Assembly (NCBI GenBank): GCA_003554585.1
Contig: PWGV01000124.1
Location: 1 to 54,855 of the forward strand
Direction of reading: 5' to 3'
Source: Halobacteroidaceae bacterium
GTDB taxonomy: Bacteria > Bacillota > Halanaerobiia > B1SED10-174
DNA: 54,855 nucleotides
Below are positions 43,519-52,298 of this stretch, piece by piece. Both the position numbers and the translations under genes were made by a program. Numbering within the stretch: position 1 is the stretch's first letter; every line of letters begins with the position of its first letter. The notes beneath the pieces are model-generated. The model was not told where the DNA came from, searched no databases, and saw only the letters and a list, made by a program, of their open reading frames with translations.

Positions 43519-44652
43519 TTACTTTCTGGGAGGTGCGGGTCCAAAAAACTGGTAATAATCAACCCGGATATTCCCGTTGAACAGTTTCCTTTTCTTGTTC
43601 GCCTTTTTGCCAAAAAACCTTTCAAAACCTGGATGAGCAGTTAAAACATAAAAAGACCAGGTGTCAAGTTTATTAAAAACCCTACCCATTTTTTTATATA
43701 AGCTTTCTGCATTTTTTACTTCTTCCAGCCGTTCCCCGTAAGGTGGGTTGCAGATAATTTTTCCGTGCTTTTTTCGCGAATTTAACTCTTCGAGTTCCTG
43801 TTCCTGGAAATGAATTATTTCCTCAAGTCCAGCCCTGGAAGAATTTTTCCGAGAAATTCTTACAGCCCTGGGATCAAAGTCGTACCCCATAATATAAAAA
43901 TCCGGGTCTTTATTTATTTTGGAATAAGCTTCCTCCCGGTTGGCCTTCCAGAGTTTTTTGCCCATCTGGGGCCACTCTTCTGCAACAAACTTCCTATTCA
44001 ACCCCGGAGCAGTATTTGTCCCTATAAGCCCGGCCTCAATTGGTATTGTCCCCGAGCCGCAAAAAGGATCGATCAACGGAATATCCGGTTTCCAGCGGGC
44101 GAGGTTAACTAAAGCTGCAGCCAGGGTTTCTTTTAGGGGCGCTGTGCTTCCCGCTTCCCGGTAACCCCTTTTGTGAAGTCCGGAACCAGTAGTATCAATG
44201 GAAATCGTTGCAATGTCTTTAAGCAGGGCTACTTCAATTTTGTATAAAGGTCCTGTTTCTGCGAACTGCTTTATTCCAGTTTTCTGCCTCATTCTTTCCA
44301 CAATTGCTTTTTTGGAAACAGACTGACAGGCAGGAACACTGGAAAGCTGAGATTTAACCGATTTTCCATCTACCGGAAAACGGGCTTCAACAGGAAGAAT
44401 ATCCGGCCAGGGAACCTCTTTAATCCCTGCAAAAAGCTGATCAAAGGTTTTAGCCTCAAATTCCCCCAGTTTCAAACGCACCCTGTCTGCAGACCTTAAC
44501 CAGAGGTTGGTAAGGCAAATATCTTTCTCTTTTCCCTTAAACTCAACCCTGCCGGGTTCAATTTTAAGATCGCTATAACCAAGTTCCTTTAATTCCTGGG
44601 CTACAACAGCTTCCAGCCCAAAGGTTGCTGTGGCAATTATATCCAGTTTCAT
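43519..44652 (-). CDS. THUMP-domain RNA (guanine-N2) methyltransferase, RlmL/YpsC-like
   Basis: The 377-aa protein has an N-terminal ferredoxin-like/THUMP region, then a Rossmann methyltransferase with PLIDPFCGSGTIPIEAG, ANREEAYSKI, MGYDFDPRAVRISRKN and the catalytic ICNPPYGERL. It matches the single-domain YpsC/RlmL-N type that modifies 23S rRNA. I prefer ATG 44652 (MKLDIIATATFG); an ATG four codons earlier (44664) is possible. Confidence 0.92.
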   Translation of the reverse strand: MKLDIIATATFGLEAVVAQELKELGYSDLKIEPGRVEFKGKEKDICLTNLWLRSADRVRLKLGEFEAKTFDQLFAGIKEVPWPDILPVEARFPVDGKSVKSQLSSVPACQSVSKKAIVERMRQKTGIKQFAETGPLYKIEVALLKDIATISIDTTGSGLHKRGYREAGSTAPLKETLAAALVNLARWKPDIPLIDPFCGSGTIPIEAGLIGTNTAPGLNRKFVAEEWPQMGKKLWKANREEAYSKINKDPDFYIMGYDFDPRAVRISRKNSSRAGLEEIIHFQEQELEELNSRKKHGKIICNPPYGERLEEVKNAESLYKKMGRVFNKLDTWSFYVLTAHPGFERFFGKKANKKRKLFNGNIRVDYYQFFGPAPPRK

Positions 44653-44679
44653 ATTATAAATCATCCTGACTTGCTGAAT

Positions 44680-45246
44680 TTATTTTTTTGCAGAAGGTTT
44701 CTGGGGATAGAAAAAAAGAGCCATTTCATATAATTCTGTATTTTCTTCCAAAACCGGCTTGGACCTTTCCATCATTTCCTTTAAGAAATCTTCTATCCTT
44801 TGTTTGGCCCAGTTGAAATCTTCTGGTTCAAATTTAAATTGATGAAAACTGATCCGACCCCGTTCAACAAATTCGTTATCAAACCCGACCATGGTCTGGG
44901 CAAAATCGGCCAGGCGGTCAATCAGCATTTCTCTAAAAGAATCCATGCCCTCTTCTTTTTCCAGCAATTCTTTTTTGACCCGGTAATACTTTGCAACAGG
45001 CAGATAACACTCTTCCCCCTCTTCGGTAAATACATCCACAAAACCAATGGCCAACAGTCCGTGGAGATAACCTTCAACTTCCCCGGGTTCTATTCCCAGC
45101 AACTCCGAGATCTCCTGAACCGTACAGGAACCTTTTTGCTCCATAATTTTAAAAATCTTGTTGTGAACGGGGTGGGCAAGAGCTTTGATCTGCTCAATTT
45201 CAACAATATCCAGATTGTCCAGCCTGGGCTCCCTTTTTTTATCCAA
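44680..45246 (-). CDS. Winged-helix (ArsR-like) transcriptional regulator
   Basis: The 188-aa protein, from TTG 45246 (8 bases after AAGGGGG), has an ArsR-type helix-turn-helix (IKALAHPVHNKIFKIMEQKGSCTVQEISELLGIEPGEVEGYLHGL) and a helical C-terminal domain with no obvious metal site. It may regulate the genes upstream of it on the same strand, which is inference. Confidence 0.8.
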   Translation of the reverse strand: MDKKREPRLDNLDIVEIEQIKALAHPVHNKIFKIMEQKGSCTVQEISELLGIEPGEVEGYLHGLLAIGFVDVFTEEGEECYLPVAKYYRVKKELLEKEEGMDSFREMLIDRLADFAQTMVGFDNEFVERGRISFHQFKFEPEDFNWAKQRIEDFLKEMMERSKPVLEENTELYEMALFFYPQKPSAKK

Positions 45247-45266
45247 GCTAAAAACCCCCTTCAATT

Positions 45267-45748
45267 TTATTCGCCCGCGACTTCCCAACCAATGACCATC
45301 CTTTTTATGGTAATCTGCAGGGGGAGTCCCCTTTTTTCCCAGTAAGAGGCCCTGAAACGAACTTCCCGGGTTTGAGCCGGGTCCAGCCCCGCAAAACTAT
45401 CACTAGAACTGTTATTCAACCAGAAAACATGTTCATGATTTTTCTCTTCATCTTCCTTCTCGGATTCCTCCTGCTCTTTACCCAGAACAACCTGAAGTCC
45501 AGCAACTCCCCCCGAGGTCAAAACTTCCCATTCCAGGCGAATAAAAGTAACTACAGCTTCAGGTGGAATACTATCTAAATCTTGCAGATCCCATTTTGCC
45601 GGGTAAGACCAAATATTGGGGTGAGTAACCTGCAAAACAGCGGGTTTCGGTTCCCAGACGGTTAAAGTTCCCTGTTGAGCGGATCCCAGGGCATGTCACC
45701 CGTTAAAAATACTCCTATTAACAGCAAAATAGTTGAATTTTTTAACAT
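45267..45748 (-). pseudogene. Exported protein of unknown function, one frameshift
   Basis: ATG 45748 has AAGGAAGG upstream and opens a signal peptide (MLKNSTILLLIGVFLTG). In that frame a stop comes after 28 codons. Shifting frame near 45693-45698 gives ALGSAQQGTLTVWEPKPAVLQ and then 122 open codons to 45267, so a one-base change interrupts an exported protein of about 160 residues. The mature part is beta-like with an acidic stretch (KEQEESEKEDEEKN). I do not recognise the family. Either the gene recently broke or the base is an assembly error. It lies 17 bases after the selenoprotein gene. Confidence 0.65.
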
Positions 45749-45765
45749 AAATATCCTTCCTTTTA

Positions 45766-46035
45766 TTAACCCCTTATACTTACCAGGGGTTCTCCAAAAA
45801 CAAAAAAGCGCAGCCTGATTTTCAGGCGGGAGGCAGCATAGTCCGGAATAATAAAAAAAGTTAAATTATCTTTTTCTACCCTTTTAAATTCATCTTTTTG
45901 GACAGGTTCACCTGCGGACACGGCAGGAAAGGGGGTATATCCTCCTCAACCCCCGTAATACACTTTTTTAATCGTAAAAACCTTTCCCATATTTTCCAGT
46001 TTTTTCTGTGCCCGGGGAGTAATTTCAATTCCCAC
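45766..46035 (-). CDS. IscA/HesB-like small selenoprotein (in-frame TGA read as Sec)
   Basis: GTG 46035 lies 8 bases after AAGGAGG, inside the end of the upstream gene. The frame runs 89 codons to TAA at 45766, with one TGA at codon 30 (45946-45948). The translation starts MGIEITPRAQKKLENMGKVF and continues TIKKVYYGG-U-GGYTPFPAVSAGEP, then a sensible protein to LKIRLRFFVFGEPLVSIRG. The motif GG-U-GG sits where A-type carriers (IscA, HesB) have GGCSG with the first cluster-binding Cys. Small HesB-like and CC/Se-motif selenoproteins are known in anaerobes. A hairpin fitting a bacterial SECIS follows the TGA. The role may be Fe-S or redox chemistry. The alternative is a simple nonsense mutation. 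Confidence 0.75.
45911..45927 (-). promoter_or_regulatory. Candidate bacterial SECIS hairpin
   Basis: On the minus strand CCUGC (45927-45923) pairs with GCAGG (45915-45911) around loop CGUGUCC. The loop begins 23 bases after the UGA and has G in its second position. These values fit the usual bacterial SECIS limits as I recall them (loop about 16-37 bases from UGA, G among the first two loop bases). The stem is only 5 bp, so the call is moderate. Confidence 0.5.
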
Positions 46036-46507
46036 TTAAACATCCTCCTTCCAGATCAAGCAATTTTCTTTTTAGGAACAATCCGCCACCAAATCCAACT
46101 AAATTACCGTTTCGACCAATAACCCGGTGGCAGGGAACAATAATTGCCAGGGGATTTTTATTGCAGGCACCCCCTACAGCCCTGGCTTTACCCAAACTCC
46201 CAAGTTTTTTTGCAATATCCCCATAGGTTCGGGTCTCTCCATAAGGAATATTCAGAAGTTCCTGCCAAACGGAACCCTGAAATTCTGTCCCTATTAGCAG
46301 GTAAGGAATATCGAAGCTAAACCTTTTTCCCTCGAGATATTCCGAAATTTCTCGGGCTACCTTTTCTAAAAGAGGATTCTTTTTTAAATCAATTTTTTCT
46401 TCCTCCTGCGGAAGGGAACCCGGCAGGTGCAGGGAAACCAATTTATTTTCTTCCCAGGTTGCTCCCCAACTCCCCCATTCATTTTCCAGGAAAATACCAG
46501 TCTTCAT
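46025..46507 (-). CDS. Methylated-DNA--protein-cysteine methyltransferase (MGMT/Ogt)
   Basis: The 160-aa suicide repair protein has the active-site PCHRVIG and the helix-turn-helix region FQGSVWQELLNIPYGETRTYGDIAKKLG with the Arg finger in GKARAVGGA. It repairs O6-alkylguanine. Its ATG overlaps the stop of the GNAT gene by one base (TAATG), and its 3' end overlaps the start of the selenoprotein gene, which uses an SD inside its last codons. Confidence 0.95.
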   Translation of the reverse strand: MKTGIFLENEWGSWGATWEENKLVSLHLPGSLPQEEEKIDLKKNPLLEKVAREISEYLEGKRFSFDIPYLLIGTEFQGSVWQELLNIPYGETRTYGDIAKKLGSLGKARAVGGACNKNPLAIIVPCHRVIGRNGNLVGFGGGLFLKRKLLDLEGGCLSGN

Positions 46508-47736
46508 TAGAAATCCCAGTCCAGGCGTGGTTTGGGCATTAGAAAAACCCGGTCAAGTTCTTTTAAAAGATCTTCAGGAGCACAAAGATCATCACTTAAA
46601 GCAAGCCCGGTTGCCGGTAAAGATCCCATCCACATTCTGGTAAAAACCCCGACTGAGGTTTTAAGAGTAGGTAGGCCGTTTTTTAAACCCCGTTTTATTT
46701 CAGATTCCGTCCCAATTGTCAGGTGATATTCTCCTCCGACCCCCTGCCATTCTTCCTCCGGGGGCAAAAATTTTTCAACTGGATCTATTAATTCCAGGTT
46801 AAAAGAGATTTCTCCACCGGGCAGATGCGTATTAATTATACAATTTTCCAGATCCAAAATCCGCAGCTGCCAGTAGGCCAAAGCCCGGTTTTTGACCTCA
46901 TGCTTTCCACCTTTGGAAATCCTCGAGCTTTTCATCGGTTGTTTGAGGAAATCCTGGAGCTGCACTCCGGCAGGTTCAGCAATTCTAACCAGGTTAACCT
47001 GGTCCCCCAGGTCCCGAAGCAGGCTTAATAGTTCTAAAAACTGCTGGTTTTCCCTGTATATAGCCCAAAGTACGTCGTAAGGTCCGTTTTCCACATCATC
47101 AGGGCTAATCCAAAAATGATGGGTGAGTTCGCCACTATCTGGATCGCGAAAACCCAGGCCAAAACCACTATCCTTGTATAACAGATCGGCTCTTGTAACT
47201 TTAGGGGGATAGAGGTTAACCGAACCATGTTTTTGCAGTCTTTGCAACCTGTTTTCGTGCATTTCTTGAAAATCTTTAGCTCCCAGCCGGCAGGGAGCGC
47301 GGTTCGACTTGGGAACCTTCAGATCAGCAGGATCAAAAGAAAGGTGATGTTCATAAGGGCCGGTACCAAAACCCAGGAGATTGTAATAACCCTGTTCAAA
47401 CATCCCCAGTCCCGCTATTTTTTTACCCGCAGCAGCCTCCCGGGCCAGGGCGAGGGCAGTGACTTTGCCTGCCAGACCCCTTTTCCTGGAAATCCTGCTG
47501 GTGGTAACTGCGGCAACTGCATGCAGGGGGAGTTTCACCTCATTATAATTTAAATCTCCAGAAATACTAAAAACAGAAGCTTCAGCGGCTCCATTCAACT
47601 CTGCAACCATAATTCTGGAGCTTTCCACAAAAAATTTAAAAATTTCCTTGTCTTCTTTTGGTTCCAGCCAACCGATTTCTTCCCAGGTTCTTTTAATTTC
47701 CTGATAATCCTTTTCAATGTACTTTCTAATTTTCAT
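46507..47736 (-). CDS. Eis-like GNAT N-acetyltransferase
   Basis: The 409-aa protein has an N-terminal GNAT domain (acetyl-CoA loop near ISRKRGLAGKVTALALAREA), a second GNAT-like domain and a C-terminal SCP2-like domain, as in Eis proteins. The final residues (MPKPRLDWDF) end on an acidic/aromatic C-terminus like Eis, where the terminal carboxylate is catalytic. The natural substrate is unknown. ATG follows AAGGAG. Confidence 0.85.
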   Translation of the reverse strand: MKIRKYIEKDYQEIKRTWEEIGWLEPKEDKEIFKFFVESSRIMVAELNGAAEASVFSISGDLNYNEVKLPLHAVAAVTTSRISRKRGLAGKVTALALAREAAAGKKIAGLGMFEQGYYNLLGFGTGPYEHHLSFDPADLKVPKSNRAPCRLGAKDFQEMHENRLQRLQKHGSVNLYPPKVTRADLLYKDSGFGLGFRDPDSGELTHHFWISPDDVENGPYDVLWAIYRENQQFLELLSLLRDLGDQVNLVRIAEPAGVQLQDFLKQPMKSSRISKGGKHEVKNRALAYWQLRILDLENCIINTHLPGGEISFNLELIDPVEKFLPPEEEWQGVGGEYHLTIGTESEIKRGLKNGLPTLKTSVGVFTRMWMGSLPATGLALSDDLCAPEDLLKELDRVFLMPKPRLDWDF

Positions 47737-47757
47737 TATTTTCTCCTTGCCCTTTCT

Positions 47758-48534
47758 TTATTTTCCCTCGCGGTGTAATAAATAAGGATTGCGTTGAGCT
47801 GTAGGCATAATAACCAGGTCCTGGATATTAACATGTTCAGGGGAATTTACCACGTAAAATACAGCATCTGCAATATCCTCAGGCTTCAATGGTGCAAATC
47901 CTTCATAAACCTTTGCGGCCCTTGTTTCATCCCCCTTAAATCTGACCCTGGAAAATTCCGTTTCAACTGCCCCGGGATCAATACTGGATACCCTAATATT
48001 GGTACCATAAAGGTCAATGTTCATCCCTTCATTTATGGCCCGGACAGCATATTTTGTTGCACAGTAAACATTCCCCGAGGGGTAAACCATGTGCCCAGCA
48101 ATACTCCCGATGTTTACCACGTGCCCCTCGTTTCTCTCTACCATAACCGGCAAAATCACCCGGGAGACATTAAGAAGACCTTTTACATTTGTATCAATCA
48201 TTCTGTCCCAATCGGTGAAATCACCCTCATGCAATTTATTTAGCCCACTGGCCAAGCCAGCGTTATTAATCAATATATCGGGCAACAGGCCTTCTTGTTT
48301 GAGTTGGCCGGCCCAATCTTTAACTTTCTCCCGGTCACAAACGTCTAGTTCATAAATTTTTACAGTCGCCTGGTTTTCCTTAAGCAAATTTTCTTGCAGG
48401 CTAGCAAGTTTTTCTTTGCGCCTGGCAACTAAAAGCAAGTTTGCTCCGTGGGAGGCAAAAATCCGGGAACAGGCTTCCCCGATGCCCGATGAAGCCCCGG
48501 TGATTATAACAGTTTTCCCCTTAATCCTGTTCAT
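47758..48534 (-). CDS. Short-chain dehydrogenase/reductase (SDR)
   Basis: The 258-aa classical SDR has TGASSGIGEA (cofactor loop), NNAG (INNAGLASG), the catalytic Ser (NIGSIAG) and YCATK with Tyr and Lys. It resembles the YdfG/serine-dehydrogenase-like group. Arg residues after the second strand (VARRKEK) suggest NADP(H). Substrate unknown. It is the first gene of the run SDR-GNAT-MGMT-selenoprotein. Confidence 0.93.
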   Translation of the reverse strand: MNRIKGKTVIITGASSGIGEACSRIFASHGANLLLVARRKEKLASLQENLLKENQATVKIYELDVCDREKVKDWAGQLKQEGLLPDILINNAGLASGLNKLHEGDFTDWDRMIDTNVKGLLNVSRVILPVMVERNEGHVVNIGSIAGHMVYPSGNVYCATKYAVRAINEGMNIDLYGTNIRVSSIDPGAVETEFSRVRFKGDETRAAKVYEGFAPLKPEDIADAVFYVVNSPEHVNIQDLVIMPTAQRNPYLLHREGK

Positions 48535-48558
48535 CTCGTCCCCTCCGTTTTTTCCTTT

Positions 48559-48807
48559 TTAATCGTTCTTATTACCCCGGGTCCAAAACCAGGCAACAGA
48601 CCAACCGGAAAAAATTAAAAAAATAGGGACCCCCAGCATGGGGTGGGCAAATCTCCAGCCAATAACACCTATTATTAAGGCAAAAAGAACCGCTCCCGAC
48701 ATTTTCAAAGCATCAAAGATAAAACATCTCCGACAGCGGGCGCGATTGGTAGCGGGCCTGCTGAAACAGGTAGAACAAAATTCTTCAGTAATTTTCCCCA
48801 CCTCCAA
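48559..48807 (-). CDS. Small zinc-ribbon membrane protein of unknown function
   Basis: The product has an N-terminal CxxC...CxxC knuckle (CSTCFSRPATNRARCRRC) and two membrane segments (SGAVLFALIIGVIGW and LGVPIFLIFSGWSVAWFW). I do not recognise the family. The start is unclear: TTG 48807 has no SD, while GGAGGT lies about 7 bases before an ATT at 48792, which would be a rare start codon. The Cys knuckle is retained either way. Confidence 0.65.
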   Translation of the reverse strand: MEVGKITEEFCSTCFSRPATNRARCRRCFIFDALKMSGAVLFALIIGVIGWRFAHPMLGVPIFLIFSGWSVAWFWTRGNKND

Positions 48808-48870
48808 TTATTTTAGATAGTATTTAATTCGCCCATTCCCAGTAAATTCCCTTTTAATTAGCAACCCCTT

Positions 48871-48900
48871 AAAAGGGGAAATCCCCTCTAGGGGGGATTT
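48871..48900 (-). terminator. Hairpin after the PAP2-like gene
   Basis: AAATCCCC and GGGGATTT form an 8-bp stem (48879-48886 with 48893-48900) directly at the stop of the PAP2-like gene; CCCCTTTT follows on the minus strand. It resembles a terminator, but the T-run is offset by four C. Confidence 0.45.
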
Positions 48901-49307
48901 TACCACCAGCCAACTATAAAACCCAGAATAACTCCTACAAGAACCTCAAACGGAGTATGTCCAAGCAGTTCTTTCAAGCGGGCTTCTTTTATTTTTTGAT
49001 GGGCCATTACCTCACTCATAATTGTGTTTAAAATCGCGGCCTGTTTGCCTGCGGCTCTCCGGACTCCCGCGGCGTCGTATAGAACAACCATTGTAAAAAC
49101 AAGGGCTACCGCAAAAACAGGTTCATCTATACCCACATTTTTCCCTATCTGGGTTGTTAAAGCAACAGTAAGGGTAGCGTGAGATGAAGGCATACCACCT
49201 GCCCCCACCAGACGCCTGAAATCAAAGCCTTTGTTTTTCCACCCGTAAATTATAATTTTAAAAACCTGGGCGATGAACAGAGCCAGTAAGGGCCTGACAA
49301 AAAACAC
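48900..49307 (-). CDS. Divergent PAP2 family membrane protein
   Basis: The 135-aa protein has several membrane helices and the PAP2-like pattern GGMPSSHATLTVAL (phosphatase SSH) and GHTPFEVLVGVILG with the later His. This is the short, divergent PAP2 group (DUF212) common in Firmicutes; a lipid or pyrophosphate substrate is likely but unknown. GTG 49307 has AGGAGGG upstream. It lies 12 bases downstream of rocD. Confidence 0.9.
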   Translation of the reverse strand: MFFVRPLLALFIAQVFKIIIYGWKNKGFDFRRLVGAGGMPSSHATLTVALTTQIGKNVGIDEPVFAVALVFTMVVLYDAAGVRRAAGKQAAILNTIMSEVMAHQKIKEARLKELLGHTPFEVLVGVILGFIVGWW

Positions 49308-49319
49308 TCTTTTCCCTCC

Positions 49320-50510
49320 TTAGGGCTGCAGGACTTTTTTCACCTTGGCAATTGCCCAGTCCAGGTCTTCTCTGGAAATAATAAGGGGCGGAGCAAGGCG
49401 GATTACATTTTCGTGGGTCTCCTTGCAGAGGACACCTTCTTCTTTGAGTTTTTCACAATAAGGACGGGCTTTGCCTTTTAGTTCAATCCCAACAAAAAGA
49501 CCTTTGCCCCGGATTTCAACAATCTCGGGATTTTCAATGGTCGAGAGTTCCTTTTGCAGGTAAGCTCCCAGTTCTAAAGAGCGTTCAACCAGTTTTTCTT
49601 CCTGGATTACTTCAACAGCTGCTCTCCCACAGGCACACCCTAAAGGATTTCCTCCGAAAGTGGACCCATGAGAACCAGGATTAAAGAGATCCAAAAGGGA
49701 GCCATCTGCAACAACAGCTGAAACGGGGATAACTCCACCTCCCAGCGCTTTACCCAGAATATACATATCGGGAGTCACATCTTCCCAGTCGCAGGCAAAT
49801 AGTTTTCCAGTTCGACCAAAACCCGTCTGGATTTCATCCGCCAGGAAAAGAACGTTGTTCTCCCGGCAAATTTCCGCTGCTTCTTTTAAATAACCTTCCG
49901 GGGGCACAACTACCCCGGCCTCACCCTGAATTGGTTCTACCATAAAGGCTGCAGTATTGGGACCTATTGCTTCTTTAAGAGCCTCGGCATCTCCATAGGG
50001 GATAACCTTAAATCCCGGTGTCAAGGGACCAAAGCCCCGGTAATAATCGGGACTGGAGGAAAAAGAAATTACGGTTGTGGTTCTTCCGTGAAAGTTACCT
50101 TCACAAACAATGATTTCCGCATTGTCTTTTTCCACGCCCTTTACATCATAAGCCCAGCGGCGAACACATTTGATTGCCGTTTCAACTGCTTCTGCCCCTG
50201 TATTCATAACCAGTGCTCGATTTTTTCCGGTCAATTCGGATAGTTCCTGGCAAAAGGGACCAAGTTGATCATTATGAAAAGCCCTGGAGGTAAGAGTAAC
50301 CTTGTCCAGTTGATCCTTAACCCTCTCAATTATACGGGGATGGCGATGGCCCTGGTTCAGGGCTGAATAAGAGCTGAGCATATCCATGTAACGATTCCCT
50401 TCGGGATCCTCAACCCAGACCCCTTCTGCTTTTTCAATTACAATAGGTAGAGGTAGATAGTTTGGTGCTGAAAACTGGTCGGTTACTTTTAAAATTTCTT
50501 GGGTTTTCAA
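49320..50510 (-). CDS. rocD: Ornithine aminotransferase-like class III aminotransferase
   Basis: The 396-aa PLP enzyme has the class III pattern: [48 protein letters not shown] and [16 protein letters not shown] with the PLP lysine. Overall it matches ornithine--oxo-acid transaminase, making glutamate semialdehyde from ornithine. TTG 50510 (8 bases after AAGGAG) is preferred to GTG 50519, which abuts the SD. Related acetylornithine or GABA enzymes are a lesser alternative. Confidence 0.9.
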   Translation of the reverse strand: MKTQEILKVTDQFSAPNYLPLPIVIEKAEGVWVEDPEGNRYMDMLSSYSALNQGHRHPRIIERVKDQLDKVTLTSRAFHNDQLGPFCQELSELTGKNRALVMNTGAEAVETAIKCVRRWAYDVKGVEKDNAEIIVCEGNFHGRTTTVISFSSSPDYYRGFGPLTPGFKVIPYGDAEALKEAIGPNTAAFMVEPIQGEAGVVVPPEGYLKEAAEICRENNVLFLADEIQTGFGRTGKLFACDWEDVTPDMYILGKALGGGVIPVSAVVADGSLLDLFNPGSHGSTFGGNPLGCACGRAAVEVIQEEKLVERSLELGAYLQKELSTIENPEIVEIRGKGLFVGIELKGKARPYCEKLKEEGVLCKETHENVIRLAPPLIISREDLDWAIAKVKKVLQP

Positions 50511-50614
50511 AACATTCACTCCTTGTAAAAATAATTAATAGCGGCAAAATAAAACCGCCATACCAAGGATTCACCATAACCCTGCTTTTTCCCTTTTTCC
50601 CAGGCAAAAAACCC

Positions 50615-51832
50615 CTAACAATTTTCTCCTGCAAGAAAGCCAGTAGAAAAAGCAGCCTGCAAATTATAACCTCCGGTAAATCCATGGATATTGATTAGTT
50701 CCCCTGCGAAAAATAATCCTGGAACAAACTTTGATTCCATCGTGGCCGGAACTATTTCCTCACACTTAACACCACCCATAGTAATTATTGCTTCAGACCA
50801 ATCCTTTTTCCCCACAACGAAAAAGAAAAGATTTTTTAACTTATTACCCATTACCTGCCTCTCTTCCCGGGTCATTTGATGGGCGGGTTTTTCCGGGTCC
50901 ATCCCGGTAATTTTTTCGAAGGGAATAATCAAATCCCGGGGCAAAAGACCGCCCAGTATTCCCCTGAGGTTTTCCTTGCTTTTATTTTCCAGGTCTCTCT
51001 GCAGTCTCCTGTCCAATTGCTCCCGTTCCAATCCGGGCTTAAGATCCAGTTCAAGGGAAAATTCCTGCCCCGATTTTACAAACAGGCTAGCCGAAAGTGC
51101 AAGGGCACCGGAAAATCCATTTTCCGTTATCTCCACCTCTCCGAGTTCACTGAAAAGGATTTTTCCCCTTTTGTCCCTGAGCTTTAATTCCACATTTTTT
51201 AATATCAGGCCGGCGGCTTGAGAAAGGATTTCTTCTTTAACTCTCAAGGGTACCAGGCCGGGTTCAGGGTTTTTAACTTTGTGGGCAAAATTTCTGGCCC
51301 AGTTATATCCATCTCCTGTAGAACCTGTTTGGGGGTAAGAACTACCGCCAGTTGCCAGGATTAAATTCTCAGTCCTTATTTCCTCCCGCTCGGTAAAAAC
51401 CGAAAAGAAATCGCCCTTTTTCTTGCACTCCAGCACCCGGTTTGAAGGTTTTAGTTCAACTCCATTTTTTTTCATAAACTCAACCAGGGCATTTCTTATA
51501 CTGTGGGCATCATCATCCACCGGGAAAACTCTCTGCCCTCTCTCTACTTTTAGCTTAACACCCCTTTCCTCCAGCCAATTCATCAGGGCTGAAGGAGAAA
51601 AAACATAAAGTGCAGAATACAAAAATTTCCCCTGAGGGAAGAGGTTGGCAATGTGATTTTCAATATCCGTTGCGTTAGTAATATTGCAGCGCCCTTTCCC
51701 GGTTATTAACAATTTTCGCCCATAAACTCTATTCCTTTCCAAAATTGCAACCCTGTGACCGCGTTCAGCAGCAATTCCTGCGGCCATCATTCCGGCCGGC
51801 CCTCCGCCAATTACCACAGTTGTATAGTTCAT
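50615..51832 (-). CDS. HI0933-type NAD(P)/FAD-dependent oxidoreductase (YhiN family)
   Basis: The 405-aa flavoprotein opens with a dinucleotide-binding motif (VVIGGGPAGMMAAGIAAERG), has GRKLLITGKGRCNITN, LATGGSSYPQTGSTGDGY and ends with MESKFVPGLFFAGELINIHGFTGGYNLQAAFSTG. These are the hallmarks of the HI0933/BaiN-like family; BaiN was linked to bile acid dehydroxylation, but most members are uncharacterised. ATG 51832 is chosen; the open frame reaches 51847. Confidence 0.92.
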   Translation of the reverse strand: MNYTTVVIGGGPAGMMAAGIAAERGHRVAILERNRVYGRKLLITGKGRCNITNATDIENHIANLFPQGKFLYSALYVFSPSALMNWLEERGVKLKVERGQRVFPVDDDAHSIRNALVEFMKKNGVELKPSNRVLECKKKGDFFSVFTEREEIRTENLILATGGSSYPQTGSTGDGYNWARNFAHKVKNPEPGLVPLRVKEEILSQAAGLILKNVELKLRDKRGKILFSELGEVEITENGFSGALALSASLFVKSGQEFSLELDLKPGLEREQLDRRLQRDLENKSKENLRGILGGLLPRDLIIPFEKITGMDPEKPAHQMTREERQVMGNKLKNLFFFVVGKKDWSEAIITMGGVKCEEIVPATMESKFVPGLFFAGELINIHGFTGGYNLQAAFSTGFLAGENC

Positions 51833-51917
51833 TTTAACCCTCACCAACTATATTTCTTGGCTTTTAAACCAATTTTTTAATCTTCCCAGGTGCCTCGAGC
51901 AAGCTGCCGCAAATAGC

Positions 51918-52298
51918 TTAAAAGAACTTTTTTTCTTTCGAACTTAAATCGCTAACTGCCTTTCCCTCCTGAATAGCTTCGATTTTCTTCTGCCAGAAAT
52001 ATAAATCATTTTTAATTTTTTCTTTGCTGAAATACTTCTTTTCCCTCTGAAGGTATTCCCTAACGGCTTTATCTATCAAATCAGTGATCTGTTTTTGCTT
52101 TTCAACTGCCAGGTCATTTAATTTCTTCTCTTCTTCTGGAGATAGGATATAGGTACTACCATCAGCAAGAGTAAGACCAAGATCCTCCTTTTCTTTCGGC
52201 ACTTCCTTTTCTTCAACCTTAACCTTTTCCAGGAAACGATCCAGGGTTTCATCAAGGGCTTGTTCCAAACGCAATGTCTTTTTGTTTTTCTTTACCAT
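51918..52298 (-). CDS. ParA-partner protein of unknown family
   Basis: The 126-aa protein, from ATG 52298 with GGAGGAGGTG upstream, is highly charged and mostly helical (Lys/Glu rich), with no Cys, membrane segment or clear ParB motif. A segment LADGSTYILSPEEEKKLNDL looks like a short beta-turn before a long helix. It overlaps the expected end of the parA-type gene, so the pair should be translated together. It may be the DNA- or cargo-binding partner of the ATPase. Confidence 0.75.
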   Translation of the reverse strand: MVKKNKKTLRLEQALDETLDRFLEKVKVEEKEVPKEKEDLGLTLADGSTYILSPEEEKKLNDLAVEKQKQITDLIDKAVREYLQREKKYFSKEKIKNDLYFWQKKIEAIQEGKAVSDLSSKEKKFF

